A DNA stretch of 10,399 nucleotides from an uncultured Collinsella sp. (GTDB lineage: Bacteria; Actinomycetota; Coriobacteriia; Coriobacteriales; Coriobacteriaceae): NCBI GenBank assembly GCA_902492825.1, contig CABUMZ010000067.1, positions 1 to 10,399 on the forward strand, read 5' to 3'. Position 1 is the stretch's first letter; every line of letters begins with the position of its first letter. The notes under the pieces were generated by a model that searched no databases, had not been told where the DNA came from, and was given only the letters and a program-made list of their open reading frames with translations. The translations under genes were made by a program, and so were the position numbers. Below, in pieces: positions 6,377 to 10,399 of this stretch.

Positions 6377-7819
6377 ATGAAATACCAGAAGCTTTGCGAT
6401 GAAATCATCACAAAGGTCGGTGGTCGAGACAATGTGTTAGACGTGAGCCACTGCATTACGCGTCTCCGCTTCCACCTCAAGGATGAATCGCTCGCCCAGA
6501 CCAAAGAGCTTAAGGCGACGAAGGGCGTCGTTGACGTTATCCAGGCCGGCGGACAGTATCAGGTCGTGATTGGTGCCACTGTCGAGGCCGTCTACAACGA
6601 CCTTGTTCAGATTGGCGGGTTCGACTCCAAACCCGCGCTCGATATCGATGAAGGCGACGACGTCAAAAAGAGCGATCCATTCTCGCGTCTGCTTGCCATC
6701 ATCTCCGAGATTCTGCAACCGGTTCTTGGCGTGCTTATGGCCGGTGGCTTTATCAAGTCGATGCTCGCGCTCTGCACGGTTGCCGGTTGGCTTGCCAAGG
6801 ACAGCAATACGTATGTGACGCTCTCGGCAATCGGAGATTCGGTCTTCTATTACTTTCCGCTAATCATTGGCTGGACGTCGGCCAAGAAGTTCGGACTTAA
6901 GCCCGTTATGGGAATGGCGCTCGGTGGTATCCTCGTCTACCCGACGCACGTTGCCCTTATGGGCGGAGATCCGCTCTACACGCTCGGCGCCGGCACGGTC
7001 TTCGAGTCCAATGTCTACGGTGATATTTTTGGCATCCCGCTGATCATGCAGAATTACTCATCGACGATTCTGCCTGCGATCTTTATCGTCTGGATTGCCT
7101 CCAAGGTGCACAAGGCCCTTTCTAACGCGCTGCCCGCGCTTGTGAGCTCGTTCTTCTCCAACATCCTGACGCTCCTCATTTGCGGCATCCTTGGCCTGCT
7201 TGTGGTCGGTCCGGTCATGACGGTCCTCTCCAACATCGTTGCCCAGATCATCTTGATGCTCATCAACTTCCAGCCCGCCATCGCCGGCTTCGTCATCGGC
7301 ACGTTCTGGAGCCTGCTCGTCATGTTCGGCCTGCACTGGGGTATCATCCCGCTGTGGTTCCTCGATGTCGCAACCTACGGCTATGACCTCATTAATCCGC
7401 TCGTGTATGCAGGCGGTTGTGCCATCGCCGGTGCTGTGCTTGGCATGATCATCCGAACCAAGGATTCCGAGGAAAATGCTGCCGTCAACATTCCCGCCCT
7501 TGTCTCTTCGATTTTCGGTGTCAACGAGCCTGCGCTTTACGCCATCTTGCTGCCGCGTAAGCGCCTTATGTGGGCAACCTTTATTTCCGCTGGTTTAGGC
7601 GGCGCCATCGCCGGCCTCATGGGTGCCAAACTCTATGCCTTCGGTGCCTCCGGCCCGCTCGGTTTTCCGAGCTTTATTAACCCTGCCGGCATCGACATGG
7701 GCTTTATCGGCCTTGTCATCTCCGGTGTGGTCGCTTTCGTTCTGGCTCTTGTCGCCGCTATGGTGATCGGTACCAGGAAGGACGAGGGCGGTAAGGCGCT
7801 CAACATCTCGGTGGACTAG
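6377..7819 (+). CDS. PTS sugar permease, EIIBC of the glucose/beta-glucoside superfamily
   Basis: This 480-residue membrane permease would import and phosphorylate a sugar using phosphate passed from HPr and an EIIA. Residues 1-85 are the EIIB domain, with the phospho-accepting C26 in SHC26ITRLRFHLKD. Residues from about 100 to 470 are a hydrophobic EIIC domain with about ten membrane segments and the signature GVNE384PALYA (family GITEP). The order EIIB-EIIC and the absence of EIIA resemble the SacP, TreB and MurP types, so EIIA must come from elsewhere. AAAAGGAG (6363-6370) lies six bases before the ATG, and the protein starts like other EIIB domains. The 193-base gap after the preceding gene holds no gene I can support and no clear promoter or terminator. 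The substrate cannot be assigned. Confidence 0.95.
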   Translation: MKYQKLCDEIITKVGGRDNVLDVSHCITRLRFHLKDESLAQTKELKATKGVVDVIQAGGQYQVVIGATVEAVYNDLVQIGGFDSKPALDIDEGDDVKKSDPFSRLLAIISEILQPVLGVLMAGGFIKSMLALCTVAGWLAKDSNTYVTLSAIGDSVFYYFPLIIGWTSAKKFGLKPVMGMALGGILVYPTHVALMGGDPLYTLGAGTVFESNVYGDIFGIPLIMQNYSSTILPAIFIVWIASKVHKALSNALPALVSSFFSNILTLLICGILGLLVVGPVMTVLSNIVAQIILMLINFQPAIAGFVIGTFWSLLVMFGLHWGIIPLWFLDVATYGYDLINPLVYAGGCAIAGAVLGMIIRTKDSEENAAVNIPALVSSIFGVNEPALYAILLPRKRLMWATFISAGLGGAIAGLMGAKLYAFGASGPLGFPSFINPAGIDMGFIGLVISGVVAFVLALVAAMVIGTRKDEGGKALNISVD

Positions 7820-7839
7820 TCTGTCTGCGCACTTTAACT

Positions 7840-7886
7840 AAATATGCCTCGGACGGCGACGTGCCGCCCGAGGCATATTTGTGTTT
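7840..7886. terminator. Strong, probably bidirectional terminator between convergent genes
   Basis: AAATATGCCTCGG (7840-7852) pairs perfectly with CCGAGGCATATTT (7868-7880), 13 bp. An inner CGGC/GCCG stem (7854-7857 with 7863-7866) closes a GACGT loop across one A-C mismatch. The + strand continues GTGTTTTG. On the - strand the stem ends in ATATTTAG, a weaker T-rich tail. It lies 20 bases after the permease stop and 62 bases beyond the end of the opposing regulator gene, so it can serve both. Confidence 0.88.
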
Positions 7887-7942
7887 TGTGCCGTTGTCAG
7901 CGTGTTTGCGGACACAAGTCTGCGGTTGTGGAGCAGCGGGGA

Positions 7943-8866
7943 TTATGACGGTCGTGCCGCGGTGGAAGACGTACGGTCGCCCTGCAGGAGCTGACGGTAG
8001 GGGAGGAAGCCAATGAACGAGACGACAGCCTGCGAGTGCGCGGCGTTTCGCTTGAGGTAGAGCCTGACCTCGGAGGTCGTCGCGGGCTCGAGCGGCACCA
8101 GGGCTACCTTTCCGCTGGCGAGCGATTCCGCCGGCTTGCGCATGAGGAATGAGACGCCGGCGCCGCGCGCGACAAGGGAGATGATGTTCTCGGCTCGTTT
8201 GCCGGTGAACGTAACACGCGGGCCAAATCCAGCTTCGCGACAAAGGGAAAGGACGAGCTCGCTTACGAACGAGCCTTGGGGAAGCATGAGGAAATTCTCG
8301 TCGATAAGGTCGTCTATCTCGACGGTGTCACATTCGGCGAGTGGATGGTCGAGCGGAAGGACGGCCACGAGCCGGTCGGTCGTAAAGGGAATCTTTTTGA
8401 ACTCCGGCTCGATGGCGCCGCTGTCACGGATGAAGGCCAGGTCAATGTCCTCGTGCAGGAGCATGCGCTTGAGTGTGTCGCCCTCGCCTTCGATGAGCTC
8501 GACAGAATATGAGGGGTTCGCCTGCTGAAAATCGATGACGGCGTCCGTGATCCCATAAGGGGCCATAATGGGGATAGAACCTACGGTGAGGTGCTCGAGC
8601 GGCTCACCTGCACCTATTTGAATGGCGGCAAGATAGCGATGCTGAAGCGTCGCAATTTTTTGAGCATAGGGGAGAAGCGCTTCACCTTGCGCGGTGAGTG
8701 TTACGTGGCGCTTGCTTCGATCGATGAGCTTGCAGCCGAGTTCGCGCTCCATTGCCATGATGTGCTTGGAGAGGGTTGATTGCGACATGAAAAGCAGTTC
8801 CGCCGCATCAAGAAACGTGCGTGACTGGGCTAAGATGGCGAATTCGCCAAAGCGGCTGATATCCAT
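7943..8866 (-). CDS. LysR-type transcriptional regulator
   Basis: This complete 307-residue regulator has an N-terminal winged helix-turn-helix at about 1-60 (FLDAAELLFMSQSTLSKHIMAMERELG). A linker helix follows, and then an effector-binding domain from about 90 to 290 (LTVGSIPIMAPYGITDAVIDF, and ARGAGVSFLMRKPA as the usual late 'G.Gvs.lp' segment). The ATG is set by GGAGG on the - strand (8874-8878), seven bases upstream; this site forms the palindrome GGAGGCCTCC. The gene lies 36 bases downstream of the deformylase gene on the same strand and may share its transcript. It converges on the end of the PTS cluster, separated by the shared terminator. The LysR-like palindrome at the cluster promoter makes it the probable activator of that cluster, sensing a substrate or pathway intermediate. 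That link is inference. Confidence 0.95.
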   Translation of the reverse strand: MDISRFGEFAILAQSRTFLDAAELLFMSQSTLSKHIMAMERELGCKLIDRSKRHVTLTAQGEALLPYAQKIATLQHRYLAAIQIGAGEPLEHLTVGSIPIMAPYGITDAVIDFQQANPSYSVELIEGEGDTLKRMLLHEDIDLAFIRDSGAIEPEFKKIPFTTDRLVAVLPLDHPLAECDTVEIDDLIDENFLMLPQGSFVSELVLSLCREAGFGPRVTFTGKRAENIISLVARGAGVSFLMRKPAESLASGKVALVPLEPATTSEVRLYLKRNAAHSQAVVSFIGFLPYRQLLQGDRTSSTAARPS

Positions 8867-8902
8867 AGGGAGGCCTCCGGTACCCTCATTTTGGCAGGTG
8901 GC

Positions 8903-9313
8903 CTAAACCACGACGCCGTTGCAGTGGTCGATTTCGTGTTGGATGATCTCGGCGGTGTAGCCCGAGAAGTTTTTGATGCGGTGGACGAAGTTCTCGTCCA
9001 AATACTCAACCTTAATGCGGCGATAGCGGGTACAGGGGCGCTCGCCGATCAGCGAGAGGCATCCTTCGCTCGTCTGATAGGCATTGACCTGCTCAAGAAT
9101 TTGAGGGTTGTACATCAGGAGTGTCCTGTTGCCGTCCTTTACGCAGATGATGCGCTTGCGCACACCGATCATGTTGGCGGCGAGCCCCACGCACTCGTGC
9201 TCATGCTCGTGGAGTGTATCCAGGAGATCCTGCCCGGTCACGGCATCGTCGGGTCCCGCGTCTTCGGAAGGCAGGCGCAAAAAGAACTCGGATTTCATGA
9301 TGGGCTTAATCAT
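8903..9313 (-). CDS. def: Short peptide deformylase family protein
   Basis: This 136-residue protein has peptide deformylase motifs: a GLAA motif at 43-46, EGC85LS and QH126EIDH130. C85, H126 and H130 are the expected metal ligands and E127 the catalytic base. Deformylases remove the formyl group from nascent proteins in the cytoplasm. The first motif normally reads GLAAPQ; here it is GLAANM48, replacing the glutamine that stabilises the reaction intermediate. The protein stops six residues after HEIDH, without the C-terminal helix of typical 160-190-residue enzymes. A short deformylase subfamily with GLAANM is, as far as I recall, common in Firmicutes and gut actinobacteria, so this is probably a real accessory lineage, not decay. 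GAGGAG on the - strand (9320-9325) lies six bases before the ATG. A possible -10 (TATTAT, 9352-9357, - strand) lies upstream without a clear -35. Confidence 0.9.
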   Translation of the reverse strand: MIKPIMKSEFFLRLPSEDAGPDDAVTGQDLLDTLHEHEHECVGLAANMIGVRKRIICVKDGNRTLLMYNPQILEQVNAYQTSEGCLSLIGERPCTRYRRIKVEYLDENFVHRIKNFSGYTAEIIQHEIDHCNGVVV

Positions 9314-9385
9314 GGCGGGCTCCTCATGTCTTATGCTTTCGTGGACTTTTAATAATAGCGCGGAAGGAAAGCTGCGCGCCCGCGT

Positions 9386-9403
9386 TACAATCTTTCAACG
9401 TTG
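9386..9403 (+). promoter_or_regulatory. Possible -10 element and small palindrome for the MFS gene
   Basis: TACAAT (9386-9391) matches five of six -10 bases. The perfect palindrome CAACGTTG (9396-9403) would lie over the start site near 9398, a typical place for a repressor. No good -35 hexamer is visible upstream, so this is tentative. Confidence 0.3.
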
Positions 9404-9412
9404 GACCATGTT

Positions 9413-9512
9413 GCCAGATTCGTCGTGTACGGCGTCTGGCGTAAGTCTAGGGCTCATTTTTCGCCCTGGACTGTTCCTCTGGGGCGATGCGACTGTCGTT
9501 CCAAGAGGAAGG
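9413..9512 (+). promoter_or_regulatory. Three-hairpin leader that pairs with the MFS ribosome site
   Basis: Three successive hairpins fill the leader. Hairpin 1 pairs 9413-9418 with 9435-9440 and 9421-9425 with 9430-9434, with a TT bulge and a TGTA loop. Hairpin 2 pairs 9444-9453 with 9463-9472 (10 bp, one G-U, loop TCATTTTTC). Hairpin 3 pairs TTCCTCT (9474-9480) with AGAGGAA (9504-9510) and then 9481-9488 with 9495-9502, including three G-U pairs. AGAGGAA is part of the purine-rich ribosome site of the MFS gene, so hairpin 3 could hold translation down. No known riboswitch class was recognised. Confidence 0.55.
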
Positions 9513-9518
9513 AAATGC

Positions 9519-10399
9519 ATGGGGAGCAAATCTCAGCAACAAGTTCAAGCAACGCCATCGGCCACTGCGGCGATTCTCGTCGTTATGTATATTGCAGCCT
9601 TTGTTGCCGCGTTTAACGAGAACATCATTAACGTGGCGTTGCACGACATTATGGCAGCCTTTTCGGTGAGTGCCACCACGGCGCAGTGGCTCGTCTCGGG
9701 CTACATGATCGTGACGTCGATCTTTACGGCCATCATGGCCTTCCTGTCCGGCCGTTTCTCGACGCGCAAGCTGCTGTTTTTCGCATGCGGATGCATGGTC
9801 GCCGGCGAAGTTCTGTGTCTGGTCGCTCCGTCGTTTAGCGTTTTGCTGCCAAGTCGTATTTTGCAGGCTGCGGGATCGGGCGTCTTGTTCCCGCTCATGA
9901 TGAACGTTGTGCTGTCTTGCGCTCCGCCCGAGAAGCTCGGTCTGTATCTGAGCTTGGGCGGTGCCTGCATTACGCTGGGGCCGGCGTTTGGACCCGTGAT
10001 CAGCGGTCTTATGTGCACGTTGTTTGGCTGGAGGGCGGTGTTCATAGTGCCGCTGGTGGGCGGCATTGTGGTCGCTGCGGCGGGCGTAAAGCATGTTCAG
10101 AATGTCGGGGAGCGCTCGAACACCACGCTCGATATTCTGTCGGTTGTTTTACTCGCCGCCGGCATTACGGCATTTGTGTATTCCGTAGGCGAGTTCTCGA
10201 CCAATCTGATTGCCGGCATCGTGACGTTCTTCGCCGCTGTTGTGCTGCTCGGCCTGTTTGCGGCCCGTCAGCTCAAGCTCGAGCATCCGGTGCTTAACGT
10301 GCGTCCCATGGCGAGCGTTCGTTTTTGGCCTGCGTGTCTGCTTGTGGTGGTGTCGATGATGACGACATTCTCGATGAGCGTTTTGTTGCCGCTCTATTT
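9519..10399 (+). CDS. MFS drug exporter, DHA2 (EmrB/QacA) type, 3' end cut by the window
   Basis: The first 293 codons of a multi-membrane-segment transporter are present and the frame is still open at the window edge. The first membrane segment carries FNENIINVALHDI, the DHA2 counterpart of 'lD.TIVNVALP.I', followed by QWLVSGYMI. SGRFSTRKLL is motif A, and ITLGPAFGPVISG is the antiporter motif C of segment 5. GWRAVFIVPL follows, as is usual in this family. DHA2 proteins have about 14 segments and 450-550 residues, so roughly half is visible. They export drugs and other small toxic molecules in exchange for protons. The ATG at 9519 is preferred because AGAGGAAGG (9504-9512) precedes it by six bases. 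The same frame stays open upstream, including an ATG at 9408, but that has no ribosome site and would run through the hairpins. The gene diverges from the deformylase gene. Confidence 0.93.
   Translation, partial: MGSKSQQQVQATPSATAAILVVMYIAAFVAAFNENIINVALHDIMAAFSVSATTAQWLVSGYMIVTSIFTAIMAFLSGRFSTRKLLFFACGCMVAGEVLCLVAPSFSVLLPSRILQAAGSGVLFPLMMNVVLSCAPPEKLGLYLSLGGACITLGPAFGPVISGLMCTLFGWRAVFIVPLVGGIVVAAAGVKHVQNVGERSNTTLDILSVVLLAAGITAFVYSVGEFSTNLIAGIVTFFAAVVLLGLFAARQLKLEHPVLNVRPMASVRFWPACLLVVVSMMTTFSMSVLLPLY

Noticed and set aside
9408..9518. An in-frame upstream ATG at 9408, as either an MFS extension or a leader peptide.
   Set aside because: It has no ribosome site and no stop before the MFS start, so it is not a separate peptide; the added residues do not look like an MFS N-terminus.
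9447..10094. A 215-codon - strand open frame opposite the MFS gene.
   Set aside because: Its product is rich in Arg, His and Gln with no domain, as expected opposite a hydrophobic protein; the + strand MFS motifs are unmistakable.

Overview
The window is GC-rich, densely coded bacterial DNA with strong Shine-Dalgarno sites. Gene content and protein style suggest an anaerobic gut actinobacterium of the Coriobacteriia, plausibly Collinsella. That placement comes from general familiarity, not from a marker gene. No RNA genes, insertion sequences, phage genes or CRISPR arrays are visible.

Left part (1-2574): the 3' portion of a LysR-type regulator, then a one-gene unit encoding an AlaA-like aminotransferase with a Cro/C1-type helix-turn-helix domain fused to its N-terminus. 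Its promoter region carries three phased AAATTGAAC repeats, one of them part of a palindrome. A second well-formed ribosome site and ATG lie inside the gene exactly at the domain junction, so both a DNA-binding fusion and a plain aminotransferase could be made. A clear intrinsic terminator closes the unit.

Centre (2575-7880): a four-gene + strand cluster. It runs from an amidohydrolase_2-type protein, through two tandem proteins that look like cytoplasmic, single-domain members of the neutral/alkaline ceramidase family, to a PTS EIIBC permease. The first three genes are tightly spaced; the permease follows after 193 bases. The promoter region has a LysR-like palindrome about 64 bases before the predicted start. 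A strong hairpin, probably a bidirectional terminator, ends the cluster. The likely theme is uptake and phosphorylation of a carbohydrate, followed by hydrolysis of an amide- or ester-like bond. The substrate cannot be read from the sequence. Two of the three enzymes appear to lack expected metal ligands, which makes this the most novel part of the window.

Right part (7943-10399): on the - strand, a short peptide deformylase-family gene followed 36 bases later by a LysR-type regulator, which converges on the PTS cluster and is the natural candidate for its activator. Divergent from the deformylase, a DHA2-type MFS exporter gene runs off the right edge. Its leader can fold into three consecutive hairpins, the last of which pairs with part of the ribosome binding site.
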